NCBI RefSeq assembly: GCF_030581075.1 | Contig: NZ_JAUQSW010000001.1 | Span: forward strand, 310,001-374,000 | Direction: 5' to 3' | From: Hymenobacter cheonanensis | GTDB taxonomy: Bacteria > Bacteroidota > Bacteroidia > Cytophagales > Hymenobacteraceae | Length of the DNA stretch: 64,000 bases | Part shown: piece after piece, positions 19,414-28,728 of the stretch | Position numbering within the stretch: position 1 is the first letter of the stretch | How the letters are laid out: each line of letters opens with the position of its first letter | Translations under genes and position numbers: made by a program | Notes under the pieces: model-generated | Seen by the model: only the letters and a program-made list of their open reading frames with translations | What the model was told of the DNA's origin: nothing | Database searches by the model: none

Positions 19414-20157
19414 TTACGTCCAGCGGCTCAAAAACTGGGCGAAGGCTTCTTTGTATTGCTCGCCCACCGGAATGGTTTCGGTACCAATCTGAACGGTGAG
19501 ACGGCGCACGGCCTCAATTTTATCGAGCGCCACGATAAACGAGCGGTGAATGCGCAGGAAGCGCCGGGCGGGCAGCTTCTCTTCCATCGCCCGCAGGCTC
19601 ATGAGCGAAAGCAAGGCCCGGGGCGTGCTCTTAAGGTGCACTTTCACGTAGTCTTTCAACCCCTCCACGTACAGAATATCGCTCAGGGCCACGCGCACGA
19701 GCTGGTATTCTACTTTCAGAAAAATGTGCTCTTCTTCGGGCGTGGGCGCGGCGGCCGGTGCCGTTTCGGCGCTGGCGTGGGCTAGCTCGGCGTAGGCGCG
19801 GGCTTTTTGGGCGGCCCGCAAAAACTCTTCGTAGTTGAAGGGCTTCACGAGGTAGTCCAGGGCATCGACCTTGTAGCCATCGAGAGCATACTGCGGAAAA
19901 GCAGTGGTGAAAATGATGCGCGGCGGCGCGGCCTGCTGGCCCAGCACCCGGGCCAGCTCCAGGCCGGTAAGCTCCTGCATCTGAATATCAAGAAAGGCCA
20001 CGTCGACCTTTTCGGTAAGCTCGTGCAGGCCCTGCAAGGCCTCCACGCCACTGCCGTAGCGGCCCACCAGCTTCAAAAAAGGCGTTTGCTCGATAAACGT
20101 GCAGAGGAGCGCCAGCGCGAGCGGCTCATCATCGACGGCGATGCAGGAAACGGACAT
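19414..20157 (-). CDS. LytTR family response regulator
   Basis: A 247-residue transcription factor. The receiver domain covers residues 1-120, with acidic pocket D9, D10, E11, phospho-acceptor D57 (AFLDIQM) and K105 (DYLVKPF). After a low-complexity Ala/Pro linker (125-142) comes the LytTR DNA-binding domain (about 145-245: LSDILYVEGLKDYVKVHL, FLRIHRSFIVALDKIEAV, IPVGEQYKEAFAQFL). It lies 82 bp downstream of the LytS-type kinase on the same strand, so the two form a two-component operon. Targets are unknown; LytTR proteins often control envelope or exopolysaccharide genes. Confidence 0.93.
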   Translation of the reverse strand: MSVSCIAVDDEPLALALLCTFIEQTPFLKLVGRYGSGVEALQGLHELTEKVDVAFLDIQMQELTGLELARVLGQQAAPPRIIFTTAFPQYALDGYKVDALDYLVKPFNYEEFLRAAQKARAYAELAHASAETAPAAAPTPEEEHIFLKVEYQLVRVALSDILYVEGLKDYVKVHLKSTPRALLSLMSLRAMEEKLPARRFLRIHRSFIVALDKIEAVRRLTVQIGTETIPVGEQYKEAFAQFLSRWT

Positions 20158-20239
20158 GGGCAGAGAGGATGCGTGTTGAATAGGAAGAAGACTAGCCTAC
20201 GTGGCAGCGGCAGAATGGGATAAGGATGCCAGGGGCAGT

Positions 20240-21331
20240 TCAGGCCGTTACTTGCAGGCTGAGGGTGACCTCAAACTCATTATCGGGCGTTTTCTCGTTG
20301 ACTTGCAGCGTGTAGTGGCCGGGATACAGCAAATCGAGGCGGCGGCGGGTATTTACGAGGCCAATGCCGTTGGAGCCGGCCAGGTCGGTGCCGTTGCTGG
20401 GAAACAAGGTATTGCGCACCACTATCGACAGTAAGTCGGCGGCAGGCTGGCTCAGGCCGATGTAGATGCGGCTAGGGGCCGTGGCGGCCACCCCGTGCTT
20501 GAAGGCATTCTCGACAAACGGCAGCAGCATCATGGGCGCAATAAGCACCTCGCGCACCGGCTCGGGGTGGTCGAATACCACCTGCACGCGGTCGGTAAGG
20601 CGCAGCTGCATCAGTGTGATGTAATCCTGAATAAAAGCCACCTCCTGGCTGAGGCGGGCGTGGCCCGAAGCCGTGTCGTAGAGCACGTAGCGCATCATGC
20701 GCGAGAGGCGGTGCAGGGCCGCCCGCGCCCGCTCGCCGTCGATGAGCGTGAGCGAGTAGATGTTATTGAGCGTATTGAAGAAGAAGTGCGGGTTTATCTG
20801 GGCCTTGAGCATGGCCAGCTCGGCCTCGGTGCGCTGCTGGTCGAGGCGCTCGCGCAGGCGGGCTTCCTGCTGCCAGTGCTGCACCACCGTGATGGCCGTG
20901 GCAATGCCCAGCACCAGCAGCGTAATGAGCAGGCCCACCAGGTCGAAATAATTGCCCCGGGGCCGCGCCGGGCCACGCCGCCCAAACCCCTCGCCCGCCG
21001 CCCGAAAGGCGGCGTGCAGCAGCTCGGGCAGGTTCAGGGCATTATCGAGGCCCCGGCTCAGCAGCATTACCACCGCCGCCGTGAGAGCCAACACCAGCAC
21101 AAACCAGCCGCTGTGGCCGCGCAGCAGCAGGCGCGGCACGCTCAGGCGCGCCGTGAGGTAGAAGGCGCTCATCCACAGCAGCAGTAGCGCGCCCTGCTTC
21201 ACCCAGTATTCGGTGGGCAGCACCACCCGCCCCTGCATGGGCTGAAAAAGCAGCAGCGCCAGGGCCAGCAGCCCCCACGCCAGCACGTGGATGAGCGGGG
21301 TAAGGAAGCGTTGAAAAGAAAATACGGCCAT
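20240..21331 (-). CDS. LytS/YehU-type sensor histidine kinase
   Basis: A 363-residue membrane kinase with four predicted membrane segments (about 8-30, 45-65, 75-95, 130-150), a short coiled coil (155-178), and the His_kinase domain LKAQINPHFFFNTLNNIYSL, with H182 the phospho-acceptor. The ATPase part has LLPFVENAFKHGV (N box) and GSNGIGLVNTRRRLDLLYPG (G box). It has no separate sensor domain, so it may sense membrane state or a small ligand through its helices. ATG 21331 is preferred to a start 22 codons upstream. Its partner regulator is the next gene. The 147-bp gap to the divergent 7TMR-DISM gene may hold promoters for both. Confidence 0.92.
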   Translation of the reverse strand: MAVFSFQRFLTPLIHVLAWGLLALALLLFQPMQGRVVLPTEYWVKQGALLLLWMSAFYLTARLSVPRLLLRGHSGWFVLVLALTAAVVMLLSRGLDNALNLPELLHAAFRAAGEGFGRRGPARPRGNYFDLVGLLITLLVLGIATAITVVQHWQQEARLRERLDQQRTEAELAMLKAQINPHFFFNTLNNIYSLTLIDGERARAALHRLSRMMRYVLYDTASGHARLSQEVAFIQDYITLMQLRLTDRVQVVFDHPEPVREVLIAPMMLLPFVENAFKHGVAATAPSRIYIGLSQPAADLLSIVVRNTLFPSNGTDLAGSNGIGLVNTRRRLDLLYPGHYTLQVNEKTPDNEFEVTLSLQVTA

Positions 21332-21478
21332 AGCAATAGTAAGTAAGCGCGCCAAAAGTAGCCGCCCACCCGCCCCACCCCGCCCCCGCCCGACCACCGG
21401 GCCGATTGTGCCGACTGCGGGCCGGCTTTTGCCGGTCGGCGGGTCATCATTTTTTGTTACTTTTACTACCCTTCTCCC

Positions 21479-23560
21479 GTGCGCGTCCCTTTCCCACCCA
21501 AACGCACTTCGCTCTTGTTACTTTTCCACTCCTCTCTTCGCTGGCTGGCGTGCCTGGCCAGCCGCAGCCTGCCGGGCCGTGGCCTGGCCGGCTGGCCCCA
21601 CTTAGCGGGTCTGGTTTTGCTGCTGGCACTGGCCCGCCCGGCTGCCGCCGCCCCCGAAGACACGCTGGTGGCTAGCCCCACCCACCCCGCCCAGTTTTTG
21701 GACGACCGGTTTTACAGCGTGCTCGAAGACCCGAGCGGCCGCCTGGGCTTAAGTCAAATAAGCAGCCCGGCCTGGGCCCGGCGCTTTACCACGCTCGTGG
21801 GCACCCGGCGGCCGCCCAATATGCAGCACCCGCGCAGCACCTACTGGCTGCGCTTTACGGTGAGAGCCGCCGCGGGCCCGGCCAGCGACTGGTACCTGGA
21901 GCTGTATGACTCGCACATTGGGGCGGCTACGCTGTTTCGGCCGCGCGGCGGCCCCGGCGCAGGCGGCGCCCTGGCCTACGATAGCGTGCTGACGGGGGCT
22001 AGCTACCCGTTTGCCACGCGCCCGCTGCCCTACAAAAACTTCCTGTTCGACCTGCCTTTGCGCCACGGCCAGCCGGTAACCTACTACCTGCGCCTGCGCT
22101 CCGACTCGCCCAACAGCTTCCGGGCCATGCTGCACAGCGGCCCCGGCCTGCTGCCCGAAATGAGCCTGCAATACTGGCTGCTGGGCGGCTTCTACGGCAT
22201 CCTGTTTATCATGCTGGTTTACAATCTTTTCCTGTATTTCTTTTTACAGGAAAAGTCGTACCTCTACTACGTGCTCTACGTGCTGAGCGGGGCGCTGCTG
22301 TTTTTGTCGGAAGACGGGCTAGGGTTTCAATACCTGTGGCCGGGCAGCGCGCCGGTCAACCACTTCATTGCGGTGGCGGCGCCGGTGCTGCTGCTGCTCA
22401 CCTTTGCCCAGTACGCCCGCTCGTTTCTCGATGCGGGCGCCCGCCTGCCCCACCTCGACCGCCTCATCCGCTGGGTGGTATCGCTGAGCGGCGCGCTGCT
22501 GGTGCTCGATGCCGCGCTCATTCACTCGGGCTTTAGCTTTTGGCTGTATCTGCTGCCCTACGGGCTGCTGTATTACGCGGCCTGGCGCGCTTACCGGGGT
22601 GGGCTGCGCGCAGCGCGCTACCTGCTGCTGGCCCAGGCACTGGTGGCGGGCAGCCTGGCATTTCTCATCAGCCGCAAGCTGGGCATCGAGTTTTACAACA
22701 ACGTGTACACCGTGTACAGCCTCAACGCGGCGTTTGTAGTGGAGGTGGCCGTGCTCAGCTACGCGCTGGCCGATAAGATTAAGAGCCTGATGGACACCAC
22801 GCTGCACACGCAGCGGCGCCTGCTTAAGCAGCTGCGCAAGCGCCACCAGGCCCAGGACCAGCTGGTGGAGCAGCTGCGCGAAAACCAGGCGCTCAAAGAC
22901 CAGCTCAACACCGAGCTGGAAGCCCTAGTAGCCCGCCGCACCGACGAGCTGCGCCAGCAAAACGATACCATCGCGGCCCAAAACCGCGAACTGCTCGAAA
23001 CCAACAGCCTGCTGGCCCTGCAATCGGCTGCCATTGAGCAGCTCAACCGCGACCTGAGCCGCGATTTGCAAGACCAGAAGGAGGCGCGCCTGCAAGCCCG
23101 CGAGTTCGATTTTGGCGAGTTCAGCCAGCTGTATCCCGACAAGGATGCCTGCCTGCGCTACCTCGCCGACCTGAAGTGGCAGCACGGCTACCGCTGCCGC
23201 AAGTGCGGCCACGAAAAGAGCTGCGAGGCCCGCGAGCCCTTCGCCCGCCGCTGCACCCGCTGCCGCTACGTAGAGTCGGCCACCACGGGCACGCTGCTTC
23301 AGAAATGCAAGTTTCCCATCGTGAAGGCGCTCTACGCGGTGTTCCTGCTGCACGCCCACCGGGGCCGCTACGCCCCCGCCGAACTGGCCCGGGTGCTGGA
23401 GCTTCGCCCCGCTACGAGCTGGGCTTTTGCCCAAAAAGTACTGGCCGCCCTAGACCGCCGCCGCCAGGCGCCCGACTACGACGAGAGCGAATCGTGGACG
23501 CACGTGCTCTTCGACGACACGGCTAATGCCGATATGGAACCCGAGTTGGAAACGGCCTAG
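21479..23560 (+). CDS. 7TMR-DISM receptor fused to an IS1595-transposase-type zinc ribbon
   Basis: A 693-residue protein with a GTG start. After a signal peptide (mature from about residue 59), residues 65-205 form an extracytoplasmic 7TMR-DISMED2-like jelly-roll (STYWLRFTVRAA, DWYLELYDSHIG, PVTYYLRLRSDSPNSFRAML). Seven membrane segments follow at about 230-430. Residues 437-545 are a long coiled coil. The C-terminus (about 548-650) matches the N-terminal zinc-ribbon region of IS1595 transposases: LKWQHGYRCRKCG, C573-x2-C576 and C592-x2-C595, TTGTLLQKCKFPIVKALYAV, then a helical part (RPATSWAFAQKVLAAL). There is no DDE catalytic domain. Known DISM receptors carry kinase, cyclase or similar outputs; a DNA-binding-type ribbon is unusual. 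It is divergent from lytS and lies upstream of the beta-glucan locus. Confidence 0.88.
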   Translation: MRVPFPPKRTSLLLLFHSSLRWLACLASRSLPGRGLAGWPHLAGLVLLLALARPAAAAPEDTLVASPTHPAQFLDDRFYSVLEDPSGRLGLSQISSPAWARRFTTLVGTRRPPNMQHPRSTYWLRFTVRAAAGPASDWYLELYDSHIGAATLFRPRGGPGAGGALAYDSVLTGASYPFATRPLPYKNFLFDLPLRHGQPVTYYLRLRSDSPNSFRAMLHSGPGLLPEMSLQYWLLGGFYGILFIMLVYNLFLYFFLQEKSYLYYVLYVLSGALLFLSEDGLGFQYLWPGSAPVNHFIAVAAPVLLLLTFAQYARSFLDAGARLPHLDRLIRWVVSLSGALLVLDAALIHSGFSFWLYLLPYGLLYYAAWRAYRGGLRAARYLLLAQALVAGSLAFLISRKLGIEFYNNVYTVYSLNAAFVVEVAVLSYALADKIKSLMDTTLHTQRRLLKQLRKRHQAQDQLVEQLRENQALKDQLNTELEALVARRTDELRQQNDTIAAQNRELLETNSLLALQSAAIEQLNRDLSRDLQDQKEARLQAREFDFGEFSQLYPDKDACLRYLADLKWQHGYRCRKCGHEKSCEAREPFARRCTRCRYVESATTGTLLQKCKFPIVKALYAVFLLHAHRGRYAPAELARVLELRPATSWAFAQKVLAALDRRRQAPDYDESESWTHVLFDDTANADMEPELETA

Positions 23561-23996
23561 ACTGGCCTGGCGGGCCGGTTTGGACCCGTCACAAAAAAAG
23601 AAGGCTGAAAACGCTAAATTTTTAGGCCCAGGGGCGTTGTTTTTTAGCCTCACTCTTTCTACACCTAAAACCCTGCCCAGCACTTTTAAACCACCAAAGG
23701 CCGCCAAGCTGCGTGTGTGCTAGGTGTAATTGCCGGTAGTGCCAAAGCGATAAAAGTGCTTTTCTAGGCGATTTAGGCAGAATCGGGGTTGTTTTTTTAC
23801 AAAACACCCTCGCTACTTTTGACCAGAAGATTCGGCGACCTCTTTTAACTGGCAACGCGCTTTTCACTTGCTCCGCAATCGTTGCCGGCTCCGCAACCGA
23901 TTGCAGAATTTTCACCCTGAAGTCTTTCCGTTCAGCTTACGTGGTAGGCTTACCGGCTACTTTTTTATCCTTTCCCACCCTTTTTTCACTCATAGC
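23561..23996. other. 436-bp intergenic region upstream of the SusC gene
   Basis: AT-richer than its surroundings. It holds an inverted pair TACACCTA (23660-23667) and TAGGTGTA (23721-23728), 53 bp apart, and a candidate promoter at 23789-23821. A frame on the minus strand (23622-23915) looks spurious. The region is the likely control site of the glucan locus. Confidence 0.5.
23789..23821 (+). promoter_or_regulatory. Candidate promoter of the SusC/SusD locus
   Basis: TACTTTTG at 23814-23821 fits the -7 consensus TAnnTTTG. A TTG at 23789-23791 could serve as the -33 element, although the 22-bp gap is slightly long. It would leave a 5' leader of about 170 nt before the SusC start. Confidence 0.4.
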
Positions 23997-26900
23997 ATGA
24001 AGCGAAAGCTTTACCTAGCCCCGTCGTTTCGACATACTGCGATGCTGCTAGCCTGCGGGCTACCAGTGGCTGCGGGGGCCACCACTCCGCTCTTGCCCAC
24101 CTCGGCCCTACACGTACTGGTTGATATACCCATTGCGGGCCGGGTAGTGGGGTCCAAGGGTGAACCCCTGCCGGGCGTAACCGTGCTGGTGCGTGGCACT
24201 ACCATTGGCAGCACCACCGATGCGGATGGCCGCTTTGCCCTGCGGGCTCCCGAGGGCAGCACGCTGCTGTTCAGCTTTATTGGCTACGTAGGCCAGCCCG
24301 TGCTGGTTACGAGCGCCAATGCCTCGAACGTGAGCGTAACCATGCGCGAGGACACGCAGAAGCTCAATGAGGTAGTAGTAGTAGGCTACGGCACCCAGGA
24401 GCGCGGCAGCGTAACGGGCGCTATCTCCTCCGTAAACGGCGCCGAACTGACGCGCCAGCCGGTGCCCGACGTAACGCAGGCCTTGCAGGGCAAGGTAGCG
24501 GGCGTTACGATTACCTCCAACGGCGGCACGCCGGGTGGCTCTGCCGGTAGCTCGGTACGCGTTCGCGGTATCACCTCGGCGGGCAACAACTCCCCGCTGT
24601 ACGTTATCGACGGCTTTCCCATCGCCACCTCTACGGACGGCAATGGCAATGCCACCGGCAACGAGCTGCAAGGCATCAGCCCGGACGACATCGAAACGAT
24701 TGACGTACTGAAAGATGCGTCGGCTACTGCTATCTACGGGGTGCGCGCCGCCAACGGGGTAGTACTCATTACCACCAAGCACGGCAAGGCCGGCCAGTCG
24801 AGCGTAAACGTGAACGCCTACGCCGGCGTGCAAACGGTGGCCCGCCGCCTGAGCCTGCTCAATGCTGAGCAGTACGCAGTTATCAACAACGAAAGCCGCA
24901 TTGCGGCGGGCAAGCCCATTGTGGTAGACCGCCTGCGCGACCCGGCTTCGCTAGGAGCCGGCACCAACTGGCAGGACCTGGTGTTCCGCCGTGCCCAGAT
25001 TCAGAACTACTCGCTAGGGGTGACGGGCGGCAGCGACAAGGCCAGCTATGCCCTGTCGGCCTCGTACTTTCAGCAGGATGGTATCGTTATCGGCTCAAAC
25101 TTTGAGCGTTATACGCTGCGTGCTAACGGCGAAGTAAAAATCGGCCGGCTGCTGAAGGTGGGGAACAACATTCAACTCACTCACCTCTCCGACCGCCAGG
25201 TAACGACGAACAGCGGCGAGTACGGCACCATTCAGCAGCTCATCCGGATTCCGGCCATTATCCAGCCCTACCGCTCGGATGGGTACTGGTACGAGCCCAC
25301 CGGCAGCACCGATAACTTTATCGAGGAGAACCCGCTGGCCAGCGCCCAGCGCAACGACCAGCGCTACGTGCAAAATCGGATTCTCACTACTTTTTACGCT
25401 GAGTTAGAGCCGTTTAAGGGCCTGCGCATCCGCTCCAACGTGGGGGCCGACCTGCTCTTCAGCGCGTTCAACTCCTTTGCGCCCTCGGCGCCGCCTTTCC
25501 CCGGTGTTACGTCGCGCTATGCCACGGCCGGCGCCTCGGCTACCTCGTCCTACGCCCCTAGCTACCTCATCGAGAACACGGCTACGTATGACAAGCTCAT
25601 TGCCGATAAGCACCAGGTAACCTTCCTGTTGGGCCAGTCGGCGCAGGAGTTTAACTACAGCAACGTAGAAGCCTACCGCACGGGCTACCTGCGCAACGAC
25701 CTGCGCGTAATCAACGCCGGCCCCATCAACACGCTGCTGGCCAACGCGGGCTTTATCAGCTCGCCGCAGCACCTGGCCAGCTACTTCGGCCGCCTCAACT
25801 ACGAGTTTGCCGGTAAGTACCTGTTCTCGGCCGTGGCGCGCTACGACGGCTCGTCGGTGTTCCCTCCCGGCGAGAAATTCGGCTTCTTCCCCGGCGCCTC
25901 GGTGGGTTGGCGCATCTCGGAGGAAGAATTCCTCAAGGGCAACCGCGCCATCAGCAACCTGAAGATTCGCGCCGGCTACGGCCGGGTAGGTAACCCCCTG
26001 AACGCCGGGCGCTACGCTTACCTGTACTCAATTAACTTCGGCATCACCTATCCGTTTGGCCCCGAGGCCCAGACTATCAACACGGGCGGTGCCCCCACGC
26101 GCCTGGCCAACCCCAACCTGCGCTGGGAGAATAACAACCAAGCCAACATTGGCCTGGACCTGGGCTTCCTGGACAATCGCATTGAGGCCTCGATTGACGT
26201 CTATAATCGTAATTCGCCCAACCTGATTGCGCCCGTGCCGGTGTCCTACGCCTCGGGCACCTACGAGAACGTGAACACCAACGCGGCCTCGGCCTACAAC
26301 CGTGGTATCGACTTCTCGCTGAACACCCGCAACTTCATTGGCTCAAACGGCGGCTTCAACTGGTCGACCTCCGTGACGGTATCGGCGTTCAAAACCAAGC
26401 TCGAATCGCTGGGCCAGGGCGTGCCCTACAACGGCCCCGGCACCCTAGCCGGCGACCCCATCATCCGCTACGACGCGGGCCAGCCCTTCGGCTCGTTCTT
26501 CGGCTACGTGGCCGACGGCCTGTTCCAGACGGCTGATGAGGTAACCAAGGCTGCCAAGCAGGAAAACGGCACGGCCCCCGGCGACATTCGCTTCAAGGAC
26601 CTCAACGGCGATGGCGTTATCAACGCGGCCGACCGCACGTTCATTGGCAAGCCCAACCCCAACTTCTCGTTTGGTATCACCAACACGTTGAACTATAAAG
26701 GCTTCGACCTGAGTTTCTTCATCAACGGCGCCCAGGGCAACCAGATTTACAACCAGAACCGCTACCTGCTCGAAAGTGCGCTCTACGGTAGCTTCAGCGG
26801 CGGCACCATTACCCTCAACCGCTGGACCGGCCCGGGCACCAGCAACGACGTGCCCCGCGCCATCGACTCGGACCCCAACCGCAACCTGCGCGTGTCGAGC

Positions 26901-27140
26901 CACTTCGTGGAAGACGGCTCGTTTATCCGCCTCAAAAACGTAACGTTTGGCTACACCCTGCCCCAGAGCCTGCTCAGCCGCGTCGGCTCTAAACAGATTC
27001 GCTTCTACGTGACCGGCCAGAACCTGCTCACCCTCACCCACTACACGGGCTTCGACCCGGAGGTGAGCGCCAGCGGTGTCGACCTGGGCATTTACCCGCA
27101 GGCGCGGGTGTTCACGGGCGGTGTCAACATCGGGTTCTAA
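23997..27140 (+). CDS. SusC/RagA family TonB-linked outer-membrane protein
   Basis: A 1047-residue glycan transporter. After the signal peptide a CarboxypepD_reg-like domain (IAGRVVGSKGEPLPGVTVLV) leads to the SusC signature NEVVVVGYGTQERGSVTGAI. The plug follows: LQGKVAGVTITSNGGTPGG, VRVRGITSAGNNSPLYVIDG, IETIDVLKDASATAIYGVRA, ANGVVLITTKHG. The remaining 800 residues are the barrel (SGGTITLNRWTGPGTSND near 920), ending YPQARVFTGGVNIGF. With SusD it forms the bin-type importer of oligosaccharides. ATG 23997 is chosen for its signal peptide. SusD follows after 30 bp, then a PKD lipoprotein and GH16. Confidence 0.95.
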   Translation: MKRKLYLAPSFRHTAMLLACGLPVAAGATTPLLPTSALHVLVDIPIAGRVVGSKGEPLPGVTVLVRGTTIGSTTDADGRFALRAPEGSTLLFSFIGYVGQPVLVTSANASNVSVTMREDTQKLNEVVVVGYGTQERGSVTGAISSVNGAELTRQPVPDVTQALQGKVAGVTITSNGGTPGGSAGSSVRVRGITSAGNNSPLYVIDGFPIATSTDGNGNATGNELQGISPDDIETIDVLKDASATAIYGVRAANGVVLITTKHGKAGQSSVNVNAYAGVQTVARRLSLLNAEQYAVINNESRIAAGKPIVVDRLRDPASLGAGTNWQDLVFRRAQIQNYSLGVTGGSDKASYALSASYFQQDGIVIGSNFERYTLRANGEVKIGRLLKVGNNIQLTHLSDRQVTTNSGEYGTIQQLIRIPAIIQPYRSDGYWYEPTGSTDNFIEENPLASAQRNDQRYVQNRILTTFYAELEPFKGLRIRSNVGADLLFSAFNSFAPSAPPFPGVTSRYATAGASATSSYAPSYLIENTATYDKLIADKHQVTFLLGQSAQEFNYSNVEAYRTGYLRNDLRVINAGPINTLLANAGFISSPQHLASYFGRLNYEFAGKYLFSAVARYDGSSVFPPGEKFGFFPGASVGWRISEEEFLKGNRAISNLKIRAGYGRVGNPLNAGRYAYLYSINFGITYPFGPEAQTINTGGAPTRLANPNLRWENNNQANIGLDLGFLDNRIEASIDVYNRNSPNLIAPVPVSYASGTYENVNTNAASAYNRGIDFSLNTRNFIGSNGGFNWSTSVTVSAFKTKLESLGQGVPYNGPGTLAGDPIIRYDAGQPFGSFFGYVADGLFQTADEVTKAAKQENGTAPGDIRFKDLNGDGVINAADRTFIGKPNPNFSFGITNTLNYKGFDLSFFINGAQGNQIYNQNRYLLESALYGSFSGGTITLNRWTGPGTSNDVPRAIDSDPNRNLRVSSHFVEDGSFIRLKNVTFGYTLPQSLLSRVGSKQIRFYVTGQNLLTLTHYTGFDPEVSASGVDLGIYPQARVFTGGVNIGF

Positions 27141-27170
27141 TTCTCGCTCTTGTCTATTCCCACTCAATCC

Positions 27171-28694
27171 ATGATTATCTCTAAGTACACCTGCGGCGTA
27201 TTTCTGCTGTCGCTAGGCCTATTGGGCAGCTGCACCAGCAAGTTTCTCGAAGAATCTCCTTCGGACCAGATTACGGACGCCAACTTTTATAAAACGCAAA
27301 ACGATGCCATCCAGGCCGTAACGGCCTGCTACAGCGAACTCACCAAGGAAGGCCAGTACAACGCGGCCCTGTGGGGCATGGATATCGGGGCCGATATTTC
27401 GACCACGGGCGGCGGCGGCGGCAGCGACGGCATCGAGTACACGCAGCTCGACGACTACAATATTCCGTCGAACAACTTCGTGATTACCCGCCTCTGGCAG
27501 GGCTCGTACATCTCGGTGCAGCGCTGCAACATCGTGCTGCAAAAGGTGCCGCTCATCGCGGGTATGGACCCCGCCATTCAGAAGCGCTGCCTGGGCGAGG
27601 CGCAGTTTATCCGGGCCAAGATGTACTTTGACCTGGTGCGGGCCTACGGCGACATTCCCCTGTACACCACCCCGCCCACCGGCATCGACCAGGTAAACAT
27701 TGCCCGCTCGCCGCAGGCCGATGTGTACAAGGTGATTGAGAGCGACCTGACGGCCGCCATCGGCAACCTGCCGGCCTCGTACAGCGGCGCCGACCTAGGC
27801 CGCGCCACCAAGTGGGCCGCGCAAGGCCTGCTAGCCAAGGTGCTGCTCACAGAGGGCAAAAAAGCCGAGGCTGCTACGCAGGCCCAGGCCGTTATCGACA
27901 ACTCGGGCAAGACGATGTGGGCCAACTACGGCGATAACTTCGTGGTAGCCAACGAGAACAACAACGCCAAGGAGTCACTGTTTGAGGTGCAGTTTACCAA
28001 CGGCCGCAACCAGTACGACCGCAACAACGTGGGCTCGTCGATGAACCAGTTTTTCGCGCCCCGCCGCGGCGGCCTTGTGCCAGCCGGCGATGGCTACGGC
28101 TTCAACGTGCCCGAGCCCGACTTCGTGGCGGGCTACGAAACCGGCGATACCCGCAAGGCCGTGAGCGTGTGGGTGCCCGGCGATGTGTCGCCCAACGGCA
28201 GCATTCAGCCCAAGAGCCTACCGGGCTCGCCCTTCGGCTTCGATTGCAAGAAGTGGTTTGTAGGCATGGTGAACACCAACATCTGGGATTCGCCCCAGAA
28301 CGTGCCGGTGCTGCGCCTGGCCGAGATGTACCTGATTGTGGCCGAGGGCCTGGGCGGCACCACCGCCGGCTACGAGGCCCTCAACAAGGTGCGCCGCCGT
28401 GCCTTTGGCCTCGACTACACCGTGGCCTCTTCGCGTGACCTGAACGCAGGCAATACGCCCAACTTCCAGGATGCCGTAATCCGGGAGCGCAAGTATGAGC
28501 TAGCATTTGAGTTTGACCGCTGGTTTGACATGAAGCGCACCAAAACCCTCATCTCGGGCATGACGGCCCAGTCGGCCTACCTGGCCACGGTGGGCGTGCG
28601 GCGCGGTATTCCGACCGACAAAAATTACGTGCTGCCCATTCCGCAAACGGAGCTGGACGCCAACCCCAAACTTGTGCAAAACCCAGGCTACTAA
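27171..28694 (+). CDS. SusD/RagB family glycan-binding lipoprotein
   Basis: A 507-residue surface lipoprotein: signal MIISKYTCGVFLLSLGLLGS with lipobox cysteine C21. It has the SusD N-terminal signature FLEESPSDQITDANFYKTQN, TPR-like helices (RCLGEAQFIRAKMYFDLVRA, YGDIPLYTTP) and the C-terminal RagB part (VPVLRLAEMYLIVAEGL, ERKYELAFEFDRWFDMKRT, YVLPIPQTELDANPKLVQNP). It caps the SusC barrel and delivers oligosaccharide. Earlier in-frame TTG at 27150 is not used because ATG 27171 begins the signal peptide. Confidence 0.95.
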   Translation: MIISKYTCGVFLLSLGLLGSCTSKFLEESPSDQITDANFYKTQNDAIQAVTACYSELTKEGQYNAALWGMDIGADISTTGGGGGSDGIEYTQLDDYNIPSNNFVITRLWQGSYISVQRCNIVLQKVPLIAGMDPAIQKRCLGEAQFIRAKMYFDLVRAYGDIPLYTTPPTGIDQVNIARSPQADVYKVIESDLTAAIGNLPASYSGADLGRATKWAAQGLLAKVLLTEGKKAEAATQAQAVIDNSGKTMWANYGDNFVVANENNNAKESLFEVQFTNGRNQYDRNNVGSSMNQFFAPRRGGLVPAGDGYGFNVPEPDFVAGYETGDTRKAVSVWVPGDVSPNGSIQPKSLPGSPFGFDCKKWFVGMVNTNIWDSPQNVPVLRLAEMYLIVAEGLGGTTAGYEALNKVRRRAFGLDYTVASSRDLNAGNTPNFQDAVIRERKYELAFEFDRWFDMKRTKTLISGMTAQSAYLATVGVRRGIPTDKNYVLPIPQTELDANPKLVQNPGY

Positions 28695-28728
28695 GCCGCT
28701 TTTTTAAAAAATCTCAGCTTAGTCTTTT

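Noticed and set aside
21479..23560. Whether the zinc ribbon marks an inserted IS1595 element
   Set aside because: No DDE domain, inverted ends or target duplication; the ribbon continues the receptor frame without a break and ends in a normal stop.
23622..23915. 97-residue minus-strand frame upstream of the SusC gene
   Set aside because: It covers the promoter region of the glucan locus and has no similarity I can see.
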